The position numbers were made by a program, and so were the translations under genes. Below are positions 1-6,571 of a DNA stretch of 10,599 nucleotides, in pieces. Origin of the DNA: an uncultured Coprococcus sp. (GTDB lineage Bacteria > Bacillota > Clostridia > Lachnospirales > Lachnospiraceae); NCBI GenBank assembly GCA_900548315.1, contig URJU01000068.1:1-10599 (forward strand), written 5' to 3'. Each line of letters starts with the position of its first letter. The first letter of the stretch is position 1. The notes below the pieces were generated by a model. It ran no database searches. It was not told the DNA's origin and was given only the letters and a program-made list of their open reading frames with translations.

Positions 1-53
1 CATGGTTTTTAAAACAACGTGTTGTGAATGTTTAAATACATCATCATTTTTAT

Positions 54-1100
54 TTAAAATACAGTGGTTATCGCAAGTCGTTCCTCAATCAGTTTTTTCG
101 CAGTGTTGAACCGGCAAAGATAATCTCCCGATATCGTCTCACAGTGTACTCCATGCCTGTCAAACCACGCCTTGAGCAAATCGCTGTAATGCCTTCTCTC
201 CCGCATTATATCATCATTCCGGGTTCCGTCCTGGACAAAATCCGTTCCATCAGGATCAAGGAACAGCACCAGATCCCATTCATTTGTTGCATTTATCACA
301 CCTGCCATATCCGTGAGCCTGCGTTTTTGTTCGTCATCATCCATGAGCAGATCACAATAGAATCCTGTGGTCAGCGCATCGGTATCCACAAACAACAGTC
401 TGTTGCTATGCCTGGCTGCCCTGCGGACCTCGTCCTTCTGTCTGATGAAGTTCTCCACCAGATCATCTTCAACCATGAACTCCTCTCCACCCGCATACTC
501 ACAGGTGTCACGCCCTATCTCCCGTACAAAATTTGTGTTATATGCCAGTGCAAGATTCTCAACCAGTGTAGATTTTCCTGTGGATTCACCGCCGACCACC
601 AGAACCTTTCTGACGTAGTGATCCCTGCACACCTTTGGAATATACTCCCAGTGTGCCGTTGCCCACTCGCGGATCTCTGTCGAGGATACCGGAACCTCCG
701 CCCTGTCAAAGTACACGACCTCACTCTCCGGACAGTACAGGCTCTCAAATCTGCCGGTTCCAAGATAATCCGAACCGCAGAACACTGCATCTATAGGCTT
801 TCCAATCGTGTCCTTGATATCCTGTGCTCCCTTTTCCCAGTAATAATTCGTATTGTATTCTTCTTTTGAAACCGCCTTATCCTCTATCATGATTATCTTC
901 ACATTTGGCAGATGTCTTGTGCTGTTGAGTATCCAGCGATATCTCAGTTCCTTAGAGGTAGACTCTCTGCCCTCGCACCAGCTTATCATCACATACAGTT
1001 CCTCGCACATCGCCGCAGCACGTATGATGTCATGGATATGTCCTATGTGAAGCGGATCAAATGAACCCCCATACATTCCTACCTTATATCTATACATCAT
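54..1100 (-). CDS. nadR: Bifunctional NMN adenylyltransferase / ribosylnicotinamide kinase, NadR type without HTH
   Basis: A 348-residue cytoplasmic enzyme predicted to phosphorylate nicotinamide riboside to NMN and adenylylate NMN to NAD. The N-terminal nucleotidyltransferase domain (about residues 5-150) shows GGSFDPLHIGH at 11-21 and the late SSTEIR motif at 139-144. The C-terminal kinase domain (about 165-340) opens with the P-loop GGESTGKST at 170-178. Enterobacterial NadR has an additional N-terminal DNA-binding HTH. Here the protein starts directly at the transferase motif, so it should be an enzyme only, with regulation left to the Nudix regulator two genes upstream. GGGAGG precedes the tandem ATGATG start; the second ATG (1097) is equally possible. 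It begins 13 bp after the pnuC stop and is the last gene of the NAD-salvage operon. Domain order and both motifs are intact. Confidence 0.95.
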   Translation of the reverse strand: MMYRYKVGMYGGSFDPLHIGHIHDIIRAAAMCEELYVMISWCEGRESTSKELRYRWILNSTRHLPNVKIIMIEDKAVSKEEYNTNYYWEKGAQDIKDTIGKPIDAVFCGSDYLGTGRFESLYCPESEVVYFDRAEVPVSSTEIREWATAHWEYIPKVCRDHYVRKVLVVGGESTGKSTLVENLALAYNTNFVREIGRDTCEYAGGEEFMVEDDLVENFIRQKDEVRRAARHSNRLLFVDTDALTTGFYCDLLMDDDEQKRRLTDMAGVINATNEWDLVLFLDPDGTDFVQDGTRNDDIMRERRHYSDLLKAWFDRHGVHCETISGDYLCRFNTAKKLIEERLAITTVF

Positions 1101-1113
1101 TTGTCAGCCTCCC

Positions 1114-1848
1114 TTACTCTGCCGCCGTACTGTCTTCGAAAACGTGTGCTTCGTTCAGGCGATTTCTCCTGACTTCACGCTCCCATCTGACACACATAAT
1201 AACGGCGTTTCCAAGGTACACTATCCACATGAGCAGCGTCGCTATGTTGTCATTGCCACTCATAAAGTTTTGTGCCCACATATATATTGTAAACACATCT
1301 ACTACGATCCATATCCACCACTGCTCCGCGAACATCCTTACAGATACAACCATCGCCACAACCGATGAAACTGTTGTAAATGCATCCACAAATGGCATAG
1401 CATCCCCAAGTCTCTTTAACAGTAGTCCATATAGGAATGTGCCGAGTGCCACCGCCAGCACCATGAATATCCTGCCCACTGCCTTCATGTGTTTCTTTCT
1501 TACCTCATGCGTCTCATCGTTCATATGTCTTGACCATACATAGAATCCAACAAACTGCATAGGCACATAATATAGCGCATTGAGCATCGTCTCACCGTAG
1601 AGCGCCGCCTTATACGATATGATCGCATAAAGCACTGTATTCACAAGACCGAATATGTACGCTGACAACTTCCCTTTTCCCGTGCACACTACACAGATCA
1701 CACCTGTGGTTGATGATATGATCCCCATAACCGTATCATCCCAGTATATGGACAGTCCCACGATGACCGCACATGCTATAAGCAGCCAGGCGACCTCCAG
1801 CTTCTTCCAGCCCTCTATCTCATTTCTCACAAATTCTTTCAAAGTCAT
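1114..1848 (-). CDS. pnuC: Nicotinamide riboside transporter PnuC
   Basis: A 244-residue integral membrane protein made mostly of hydrophobic helices, of the length usual for PnuC facilitators. PnuC proteins move nicotinamide riboside across the cytoplasmic membrane, and phosphorylation by the NadR kinase traps it inside. The segment VNTVLYAIISYKAALYGE followed by ALYYVPMQFVGFYVWSRHM is the recognisable PnuC core; charged residues cluster in the loop after it and at the C-terminus (RWEREVRRNR). The N-terminal part (about residues 1-20) is cytoplasmic-looking and amphipathic. Its position directly before nadR (13 bp) and after the NrtR-like regulator (47 bp) supports nicotinamide riboside over other vitamins (compare PnuT for thiamine, PnuX for riboflavin). 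A modest GGGG-containing site precedes the ATG. Confidence 0.92.
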   Translation of the reverse strand: MTLKEFVRNEIEGWKKLEVAWLLIACAVIVGLSIYWDDTVMGIISSTTGVICVVCTGKGKLSAYIFGLVNTVLYAIISYKAALYGETMLNALYYVPMQFVGFYVWSRHMNDETHEVRKKHMKAVGRIFMVLAVALGTFLYGLLLKRLGDAMPFVDAFTTVSSVVAMVVSVRMFAEQWWIWIVVDVFTIYMWAQNFMSGNDNIATLLMWIVYLGNAVIMCVRWEREVRRNRLNEAHVFEDSTAAE

Positions 1849-1895
1849 ATATTTGTCCCCTTTCTCTCTATGTTAGTCCCTTACGCTACACCTCA

Positions 1896-2873
1896 TTATC
1901 TTACGTCTGTCCTGCGCCTGAATAATTTGGCAGGTCTGTATCTCTCACCGGACTGATATGTATCTGTCTCCTCAACATATTCCGCGATCTTTCTTCTGAA
2001 GTTAGGCGTGGTGAGTTCCATGTCCCATATCTGTTCATACACATTCTGAAGCTCAGTGAGTGTAAATCTATCCGGCAGCAGGTCAAATGCCAGCTTCATG
2101 TCTCTCCTGACATCCTCCCGCAGTCCGAGCACCGCTTCTGTTATGATCCTTGCATGGTCAAATGCCAGTCCTTCACATTCCTCTATGTCGTAGCTATCCG
2201 AGCTTCGTCCACATGAGCTCATATCTGTTCTGCGCAGCACTGCCGTAAGTTTTATATCAGAATCTGCATCCTTGAGAACCAACCTGTATCTTTTCTCATT
2301 TTGGACTTTACGTGAAGTTTCATCTTCATTTTTAACAATTTCTTCGCCTGTACCTGACACCTTTGTTGACATCTCGTTCACAGAATGTCCACCTGCACCT
2401 GACATCTCTGTTGAAACATCTGTCAGTTCAACCGTAAACCATCTCGCATCCTGTGCATCATCTCCTGCCTTCAGATGACAGGCTCTGGCATTCATAAGTG
2501 CCATATAAGTTGATGATATGACCCAACCTCTAGGATCTCTGCCCGGCTCGCCATACACTCCGACAAGCTTTACATATGCATCTCCTATACCGGTCTCTTC
2601 GCAAAGCTCTCTTCTGGCGGAATCTATGACATCCTCTCCCTTTTTGCAGAACCCACCAGGCATAGCCCAGCATCCTTTATATGGAAATCCACCTCTTCTT
2701 ATCAGTAGTATCTTAAGTTTCTTCTCCTGAAGTCTTCTTACATCATCGTACTCGTCATCCTTCATAACAGAAAATACAACCACATCCGCGGCAACAGATG
2801 GTCTGTCATATTTTGTTAGGTCATATCCCGCAAGGAATTCTTTTTCCTCATCGCTCATCTCATATGTCTTCAT
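1896..2873 (-). CDS. nrtR: NrtR-type Nudix-domain transcriptional regulator of NAD metabolism
   Basis: A 325-residue protein with an N-terminal Nudix fold and a C-terminal winged helix. The Nudix box at residues 74-96 is complete (G74, E80, R88, E89, E92, E93, G95), so hydrolase activity is possible, although many NrtR proteins use this fold only to sense ADP-ribose or related nucleotides. GEPGRDPRGW (108-117) and the tail LPDRFTLTELQNVYEQIWD (266-284) with NFRRKI (291-296) are typical of the NrtR family. The protein is longer than usual for NrtR because of a low-complexity insertion at about 153-195, which contains a 15-residue duplication, and a second Ser/Asp-rich stretch near 216-232. It sits between pncA and pnuC. 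GGAGG lies 13 bp before the ATG, a long spacing. A plain ADP-ribose pyrophosphatase is less likely given the winged helix. Confidence 0.88.
   Translation of the reverse strand: MKTYEMSDEEKEFLAGYDLTKYDRPSVAADVVVFSVMKDDEYDDVRRLQEKKLKILLIRRGGFPYKGCWAMPGGFCKKGEDVIDSARRELCEETGIGDAYVKLVGVYGEPGRDPRGWVISSTYMALMNARACHLKAGDDAQDARWFTVELTDVSTEMSGAGGHSVNEMSTKVSGTGEEIVKNEDETSRKVQNEKRYRLVLKDADSDIKLTAVLRRTDMSSCGRSSDSYDIEECEGLAFDHARIITEAVLGLREDVRRDMKLAFDLLPDRFTLTELQNVYEQIWDMELTTPNFRRKIAEYVEETDTYQSGERYRPAKLFRRRTDVR
2325..2414 (-). repeat. In-frame 45-bp imperfect tandem duplication inside the Nudix regulator gene
   Basis: Two adjacent 15-codon units encode STEMSGAGGHSVNEM (residues 154-168) and STKVSGTGEEIVKNE (169-183). 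The first halves match in five of eight positions (ST--SG-G), and the DNA is similar too: acctgacac at 2352 and acctgacat at 2397 are 45 bp apart. The repeat falls in the insertion between Nudix strands, so it is probably a flexible loop. Confidence 0.6.
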
Positions 2874-2906
2874 AAGTCTGCTTCATCCTCCTGTACATTT
2901 CCGCCG

Positions 2907-3422
2907 TTATCTGATTATATCCACCTGACACATCGACAAGGTGGCAAGCGCAGCCTCATGACTCTCCGGCGTCACTCCGGCACAGCATTTCGCATCAACC
3001 TTCACACTTATCTCAGGGTACAGCGCCTTTATGATGAGTGCATTGGACACAACACAAATGTCTGTGCAGAGTCCGACCATCTCAACATCCTGAAGATCAA
3101 AGTCTCCCCAGCCTGTATATCCAAAGCTGGTCTTGTTGATGTATATAGCGCCCGGAACCTCAAGACCATCTGCGATCTCCCAGCCTTTGGTCTCCTCTAT
3201 ACAGTGAGGGACCGGAAGATGCTTTCCCTCGTTGGTTTCCATGTAGTTCTCATAATGCGTATCCCTTGTGAAGATGATCTCATCCCCGCGGTCAGCATAC
3301 TCTTTTATCTTATTTTTCACATTCTCCACGATGGCAACAGCCTCCTTTGTCCCGAGTGCTCCATCGATGAAATCATTCTGCATGTCAACTACTATAAGTG
3401 TCTTTTTCTTGTTATTGTCCAT
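2907..3422 (-). CDS. pncA: Nicotinamidase (PncA-like, isochorismatase/cysteine hydrolase family)
   Basis: A 171-residue cytoplasmic hydrolase predicted to deamidate nicotinamide to nicotinate plus ammonia, feeding NAD synthesis. The cysteine-hydrolase triad is visible as D13 (VVDMQNDF), K97 (INKTSF) and C123 (GLCTDICV). Likely metal ligands are D54 and H56 (TRDTH) with H73 (PHC). It is shorter than E. coli PncA but matches the compact clostridial form. The reading frame is open upstream to 3521, but GGAGAAGGAG lies 5 to 7 bp before the ATG at 3422, and the catalytic strand begins a few residues later. I therefore reject the upstream 33-residue Lys/Arg-rich extension. It is the first gene of the NAD-salvage operon, 33 bp before the Nudix regulator. 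Another amide could be the substrate, but the neighbours favour nicotinamide. Confidence 0.9.
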   Translation of the reverse strand: MDNNKKKTLIVVDMQNDFIDGALGTKEAVAIVENVKNKIKEYADRGDEIIFTRDTHYENYMETNEGKHLPVPHCIEETKGWEIADGLEVPGAIYINKTSFGYTGWGDFDLQDVEMVGLCTDICVVSNALIIKALYPEISVKVDAKCCAGVTPESHEAALATLSMCQVDIIR

Positions 3423-3577
3423 AATTCTTCTCCTTCTCCATTCAACTATCAACTTAAAATTTTTGATTGGCAAATTTTCGATTTTCAATTTTCTGCTCTC
3501 TGCTTTCATAAGAAAATCCACAAAGGCACAGATTCCTTATAAAACATATAAGTATATCTACATGCGCCATCGCTGTT
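3423..3577 (-). other. 5' leader of the NAD-salvage operon with heptanucleotide repeat
   Basis: From the expected start of transcription (about 3605) to the pncA ATG there are about 180 nt of AT-rich untranslated leader. Positions 3473-3493 hold three tandem 7-mers (AATTTTC, GATTTTC, AATTTTC on the plus strand). I see no known riboswitch core, including NAD+ riboswitches, and no terminator or anti-terminator pair. An in-frame upstream ATG at 3521 has no good ribosome binding site. Confidence 0.4.
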
Positions 3578-3597
3578 ATTATCAAAATGATAATATC
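3578..3597. promoter_or_regulatory. Operator half 2 for the NAD-salvage operon (downstream site)
   Basis: Contains the perfect palindrome ATTATCA-AAA-TGATAAT (3578-3594). The 20 bp from 3578 to 3597 recur exactly, inverted, at 3614-3633. It lies about 10 to 27 bp downstream of the expected transcription start, a typical repressor road-block position. The likely ligand is the NrtR-type protein encoded in the operon; that link is inference from position. Confidence 0.75.
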
Positions 3598-3611
3598 TGT
3601 AGGTTGCTTAC

Positions 3612-3640
3612 ATGATATTATCATTTTGATAATTTGTCAA
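3612..3640 (-). promoter_or_regulatory. Sigma-A promoter of the pncA-nrtR-pnuC-nadR operon
   Basis: Read on the minus strand: TTGACA (3640-3635, perfect -35), a 17-bp spacer, then TATCAT (3617-3612, five of six matches to TATAAT). Transcription would start near 3605. It lies about 20 bp beyond the terminator of the preceding gene, and it is the only strong promoter seen before pncA. Confidence 0.85.
3614..3633. promoter_or_regulatory. Operator half 1 for the NAD-salvage operon (promoter spacer site)
   Basis: Contains the perfect palindrome ATTATCA-TTT-TGATAAT (3617-3633), placed exactly in the -35/-10 spacer and touching the -10 box. Binding here would exclude RNA polymerase. Its centre is 39 bp from that of the downstream copy. 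The two copies together could also form a 20-bp hairpin with a 16-nt loop in the DNA, but the promoter geometry favours protein binding. Confidence 0.78.
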
Positions 3641-3660
3641 CCTATTATTTGAAACTTACT

Positions 3661-3722
3661 AAAAAAAACGGCAGTCCTGACATGCCATGTTCCAAACCGA
3701 ACCTATATGCCAGCACTGCCGT
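3661..3722 (-). terminator. Rho-independent terminator after the SotB-like gene
   Basis: On the minus strand, ACGGCAGT (3722-3715) pairs with ACTGCCGT (3675-3668). After one mismatch the stem extends with CTGGCAT/ATGTCAG (one G-U pair), and a small GTTC/GAAC stem lies in the apical part. A run of eight T residues (3668-3661) follows directly. It separates the efflux gene from the NAD operon. Confidence 0.9.
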
Positions 3723-3765
3723 GCCATTATATTTCAATTACGTTTAATTATATGCAAATACGCTG

Positions 3766-4944
3766 TCAGTTCACACTCTGTCTCAATTTTCTTAGAAGTA
3801 CAAATGCAAAGAATAGAACTGATATAACCGCAAATACCGCACCCACAAATCCTATATACGATATCGCACCTTTGTCACACACTATTCCGCCGATCCAGCT
3901 TCCACCTCCGATTCCGAGATTGAAAAGTCCGGAATATATGGCAGTCGCCACGGCAGCCCCCTTCTCATCCACACTTCTGATGACCTCCGACTGAGTAGTT
4001 ACGTTAAACGCCATGGCCGTGATTCCCCAGAATGCACAGAGAATGACCATAGTTGCCAGGCTCTTTGATGCTGGAAGCAAAAGCAGCAGCCATGCAAGAA
4101 GCGTAGCCATAACTGTACCTATAAATGCAAATCTATGTCTGTCATACAGCTTTGAAAACAGATAACTTCCAAGAAGTCCCGTGGCACCAAATATCAGGAG
4201 CACTATGGTTATGACATTGTTCTGCAGCTTTGCGACCTGCTGCATAAATGGTTCTATATAACTGTAAACTGTGTAATATCCAAGCACAAAAAGTATGGTC
4301 TGGACATACAGACAGATGAGCACCGGATTCTTCAGGAGTGCCGGAAGATCCTTTACATGGAACTGCTCTCCGCTCGCTATCTTCGGGAAAACAAACGCCA
4401 TATATACGAGCACTGCAAACGCTATGATTCCGACAATGAGAAACGTAACTCTCCATCCCATATACTGTCCCACAAGTCTTCCAAGAGGCAGTCCGGCTAT
4501 GGTCGCTATGGAGGTTCCTGTTACGACCATGCTGAGTGCAAATGACCTGTGCTCCTCATTTACCAGTCTTATTGCAACCGGTGAGGCTATGGACCAGAAT
4601 ATCGCATGGGTGCAGGCAACACCGATTCGGGACGCCATGAGCACTCCATAGCTCGGTGCAAGCACCGACATGATCTGACATATTCCAAACAATGCAATCG
4701 TTCCCATGAACAGTTTTCTGAAATCAATCTTCGACACCAGAAGTATAAGTGGCAGGGACAGCAGCATGACTATCCACGAATACACCGTGATAAGCATTCC
4801 CGCCTTAGACTCCGATATGCTGAACGACTTCGCGATGTCGGTCAACAAGCCAATCGGCATAAACTCCGATGTGTTGAATATGAACGCCGAAACGGTCATT
4901 CCCACAAGCGGAAGCATTTCTTTTCTCGTCAATCTGCTTTTCAT
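3766..4944 (-). CDS. sotB: SotB-like major facilitator superfamily efflux transporter (DHA1 group)
   Basis: A 392-residue inner-membrane protein with about twelve hydrophobic segments, the normal MFS length. Several stretches closely resemble E. coli SotB (YdeA), a proton-driven exporter of arabinose and other sugars: FIFNTSEFMPIGLLTDIA near residue 21, SRIGVACTHAIFWSIASPVAIR around 105-126, LPLGRLVGQYMGWRVTF around 150-170, and YYTVYSYIEPFMQQ around 223. The actual substrate cannot be read from sequence; related DHA1 members export drugs or amino acids. GGAAGAGG precedes the ATG by a few bases. The gene has its own dyad-rich upstream region and an intrinsic terminator, so it looks monocistronic and independent of both flanking operons. 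No frameshift or truncation is visible. Confidence 0.87.
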   Translation of the reverse strand: MKSRLTRKEMLPLVGMTVSAFIFNTSEFMPIGLLTDIAKSFSISESKAGMLITVYSWIVMLLSLPLILLVSKIDFRKLFMGTIALFGICQIMSVLAPSYGVLMASRIGVACTHAIFWSIASPVAIRLVNEEHRSFALSMVVTGTSIATIAGLPLGRLVGQYMGWRVTFLIVGIIAFAVLVYMAFVFPKIASGEQFHVKDLPALLKNPVLICLYVQTILFVLGYYTVYSYIEPFMQQVAKLQNNVITIVLLIFGATGLLGSYLFSKLYDRHRFAFIGTVMATLLAWLLLLLPASKSLATMVILCAFWGITAMAFNVTTQSEVIRSVDEKGAAVATAIYSGLFNLGIGGGSWIGGIVCDKGAISYIGFVGAVFAVISVLFFAFVLLRKLRQSVN

Positions 4945-5041
4945 ATTATTCCTCTTCCTTTTTTTTGTATTATGTTTTATGTGTTCTTATCTACATCTTA
5001 TATACATTTTTGTGGTGATATTATGGGTGACCAGACTTTGT

Positions 5042-5065
5042 TTTATTCGTTTTCGCACGAATAAA
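5042..5065. promoter_or_regulatory. Candidate operator: 9-bp perfect inverted repeat upstream of the SotB-like gene
   Basis: Arms TTTATTCGT (5042-5050) and ACGAATAAA (5057-5065) are perfect complements around TTTCGC. The site lies about 100 bp before the ATG and downstream of the promoter candidate. No T-run follows in either direction, so a transcription-factor site is more likely than a terminator. The regulator is not in this window or is not recognisable. Confidence 0.55.
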
Positions 5066-5091
5066 TTCTTCTATTCCCAATCACCAGCCAC

Positions 5092-5120
5092 ATCTTATAG
5101 GAAAGAGGAAAAACAGTCAA
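5092..5120 (-). promoter_or_regulatory. Weak promoter candidate for the SotB-like gene
   Basis: On the minus strand, TTGACT (5120-5115, five of six) and TAAGAT (5097-5092, four of six) are separated by 17 bp. A TATAAG lies at a poor 15-bp spacing in the same place. It is the best candidate in the gap but not strong. Confidence 0.4.
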
Positions 5121-5133
5121 TGCAATTTTGCAT
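5120..5133. promoter_or_regulatory. Small dyad ATGCAA-TT-TTGCAT abutting the candidate -35 box
   Basis: A 14-bp dyad with 6-bp perfect arms whose edge touches TTGACT. Weaker flanking ACAGT (5113-5117) and ACTGT (5140-5144) extend the symmetry off-centre. It could be an activator or repressor site; it could also be chance in AT-rich DNA. Confidence 0.35.
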
Positions 5134-5220
5134 GATTATACTGTCCAAATGTTAGATGTTGCTCAAGCTCAGTTGTCGATCTTCTCTTTATCTCTTTATA
5201 TCATGGTTGCAAATTGTAAG

Positions 5221-5409
5221 CTAATTCGCATTTATCCACTTCACAACCTTGCTACTGGCAGTCTTCACGATTGTTGAAAGCTGATTTCTGAATATGACCA
5301 CAACCGCAAGGATTATAACTATCAATGCCACCAGCAGCAATATAGCCCCATTTGCTTTCTTTGATAAAAGAACCAGTCCTATTATCGTTACCACTGCCAT
5401 CACTTGCAT
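5221..5409 (-). CDS. Hypothetical 62-residue membrane peptide, weakly Flp1-pilin-like
   Basis: Not recognised with confidence. Residues 2-14 and 21-40 are hydrophobic, separated by SKKANG, and the tail VIFRNQLSTIVKTASSKVVKWINAN is amphipathic. The second helix plus FRNQLSTIVK resembles the hydrophobic segment and tail of Flp1-like type IVb pilins of Firmicutes, but the processing-site glycine/glutamate pattern of pilins is absent. No clear Shine-Dalgarno sequence precedes the ATG at 5409 or the next in-frame ATG at 5400. A TATAAT at 5435-5430 has no matching -35 box. It lies 88 bp beyond the binding-protein gene in the same direction. It may be a decayed pilin fragment, a small membrane protein, or not a gene. 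No Tad/pilus genes are nearby. Confidence 0.35.
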   Translation of the reverse strand: MQVMAVVTIIGLVLLSKKANGAILLLVALIVIILAVVVIFRNQLSTIVKTASSKVVKWINAN

Positions 5410-5497
5410 AAAAATAAGCTTTCACGCCAATTATATAAATGACGCAAAAGCCTATTCTTGTATATCCATATAAAATATTATCTAAAAAGCATGCCTT

Positions 5498-6571
5498 CTA
5501 CTTCGATGGTTCGTATGTCGCATTCTCCGGCTTTACCTCTTTCAATACTGATGGGTCACAGTAACTATCAAAATCCGGTACATTATCGATATTTCCGGCA
5601 TCCTTCATGTACTGGGCCATGTCGTTTACAGCCTTTTCAAATGTGTCATCGAAGATGTTTTCGTATGTATTCTGAGCCATGATCGCATATATGGCATCCT
5701 TGTCGTTGTTCAACTCCTTCGCAATTATTCCCGCGCACTCGTCGAGATTGGCATTGATATAGTCAGTTGCCTTTGTCATTGCCTTGACAAGTTTGACACA
5801 TGTGTCTCTGTTCTCATTGTAGTAATCTTCTGTAACCTCAAATGTTGAGTAGAAATTCAACCAGTCTACGTCGCCTGTCTTCTCAGGGAAGTATGACTTT
5901 ACACCGGTAAACAGCAGGGTCCCTCCGGCATCAAGTGCCTGACTCATATAAGGCTCCCAGCATGCCATCATATCTATCGAACCATTCTCAAGAGCTGCGA
6001 CCTGCTCTGATGGAGACAAGTATACTATGTCTATCTTATTTATGTCGACACCCATTTCCTCACACATATTCTGTATTGCCAACATGAATCCTGCGCCATT
6101 CATGATACCCAATTTTTTGCCCTCAAGATCCTTTGCACTCTTGATAGTCTGACCTTTACCAAGTATCAGTCCCTGTGTATTTGAAGTATTGCTGTTCGTC
6201 ATCAAGGTCTTAAGCTTAACGCCCTGTGCTGCAACCTCGGTACAGGTATACTGCGACTCGGCTGATACCGGAGCCTCACCGCTTGCTATATATGCGGGGA
6301 GATCCGAACTAGACTCGATGAGCTTGTTTGTGACATCCAGACCCTCCTCCTCAAAATAACCTTTTTCTTTTGCTATTACTATCTGTGCAGCCTCCTGTGG
6401 ATCTGTGACACCATATATTGTGACCGGTATCAGACCTCCATCATCAGACGATGCAGCCGTTGTTCCGCTGCTTTTTCCTGAATCTCCACAGCCTGCCAGA
6501 AGAGCCATTCCCATGGCTGCAACTGTAAGTACACTTACGACTTTCTTCGATAATCTTCTGTTTTTCATCAT
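5498..6571 (-). CDS. ABC transporter substrate-binding lipoprotein, NMT1/SsuA/TauA-like
   Basis: A 357-residue lipoprotein. The N-terminus has a basic stretch (KNRRLSKK), a hydrophobic core, and the lipobox LLAGC with Cys28 as the lipidation site, so the mature protein is anchored outside the membrane. The body has the type 2 periplasmic-binding fold of the NitT/TauT group: YGVTDPQEAAQIVIAKEKGYFEEEGLDV, then DLEGKKLGIMNGAG and SIDMMACWEPYMSQAL. Relatives bind nitrate, taurine, alkanesulfonates or pyrimidine precursors of thiamine. The thiamine-precursor cysteine motif is absent, and the ligand cannot be assigned. AAGGAGG sits just before the tandem ATGATG, so the start may be 6568. It follows the permease gene after 97 bp that carry a candidate internal promoter. 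No clear terminator follows it. Confidence 0.9.
   Translation of the reverse strand: MMKNRRLSKKVVSVLTVAAMGMALLAGCGDSGKSSGTTAASSDDGGLIPVTIYGVTDPQEAAQIVIAKEKGYFEEEGLDVTNKLIESSSDLPAYIASGEAPVSAESQYTCTEVAAQGVKLKTLMTNSNTSNTQGLILGKGQTIKSAKDLEGKKLGIMNGAGFMLAIQNMCEEMGVDINKIDIVYLSPSEQVAALENGSIDMMACWEPYMSQALDAGGTLLFTGVKSYFPEKTGDVDWLNFYSTFEVTEDYYNENRDTCVKLVKAMTKATDYINANLDECAGIIAKELNNDKDAIYAIMAQNTYENIFDDTFEKAVNDMAQYMKDAGNIDNVPDFDSYCDPSVLKEVKPENATYEPSK

Larger units (their letters stand above)
4945..5220. other. Regulatory intergenic region upstream of the SotB-like gene
   Basis: This 276-bp gap has no convincing gene. It holds two dyads and one weak promoter candidate, entered separately. A plus-strand micro-ORF of eleven codons starting at 5120 has purine-rich sequence before it but is probably accidental. 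Confidence 0.6.

Noticed and set aside
12..25. Possible terminator hairpin after nadR (ACAAC...GTTGT followed by T residues on the minus strand)
   Set aside because: The stem is only four to five pairs with almost no loop and the T-run is broken. The real terminator may lie beyond the window edge.
144..869. Long plus-strand open frame (241 codons) opposite nadR
   Set aside because: It is antisense to a clearly assigned gene, has no recognisable motif or ribosome binding site, and its Ile/Cys/His-rich composition is that of a shadow frame.
3423..3521. 33-residue N-terminal extension of the nicotinamidase
   Set aside because: It lacks a ribosome binding site, is Lys/Arg-rich from repeat DNA, and a strong GGAGAAGGAG site sits just before the internal ATG at 3422.
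3423..3610. Riboswitch in the leader of the NAD operon
   Set aside because: I could not find a conserved aptamer core or an expression platform. Control is better explained by the operators.
5120..5155. Eleven-codon plus-strand ORF with purine-rich sequence upstream
   Set aside because: It is very short, coincides with a dyad, and is opposite in direction to every real gene here.
5486..5500. AAGGCATGCTT followed by T residues after the binding-protein stop codon, as a terminator
   Set aside because: The dyad is too short to form a stable stem, and the T-run is brief; not enough to call.
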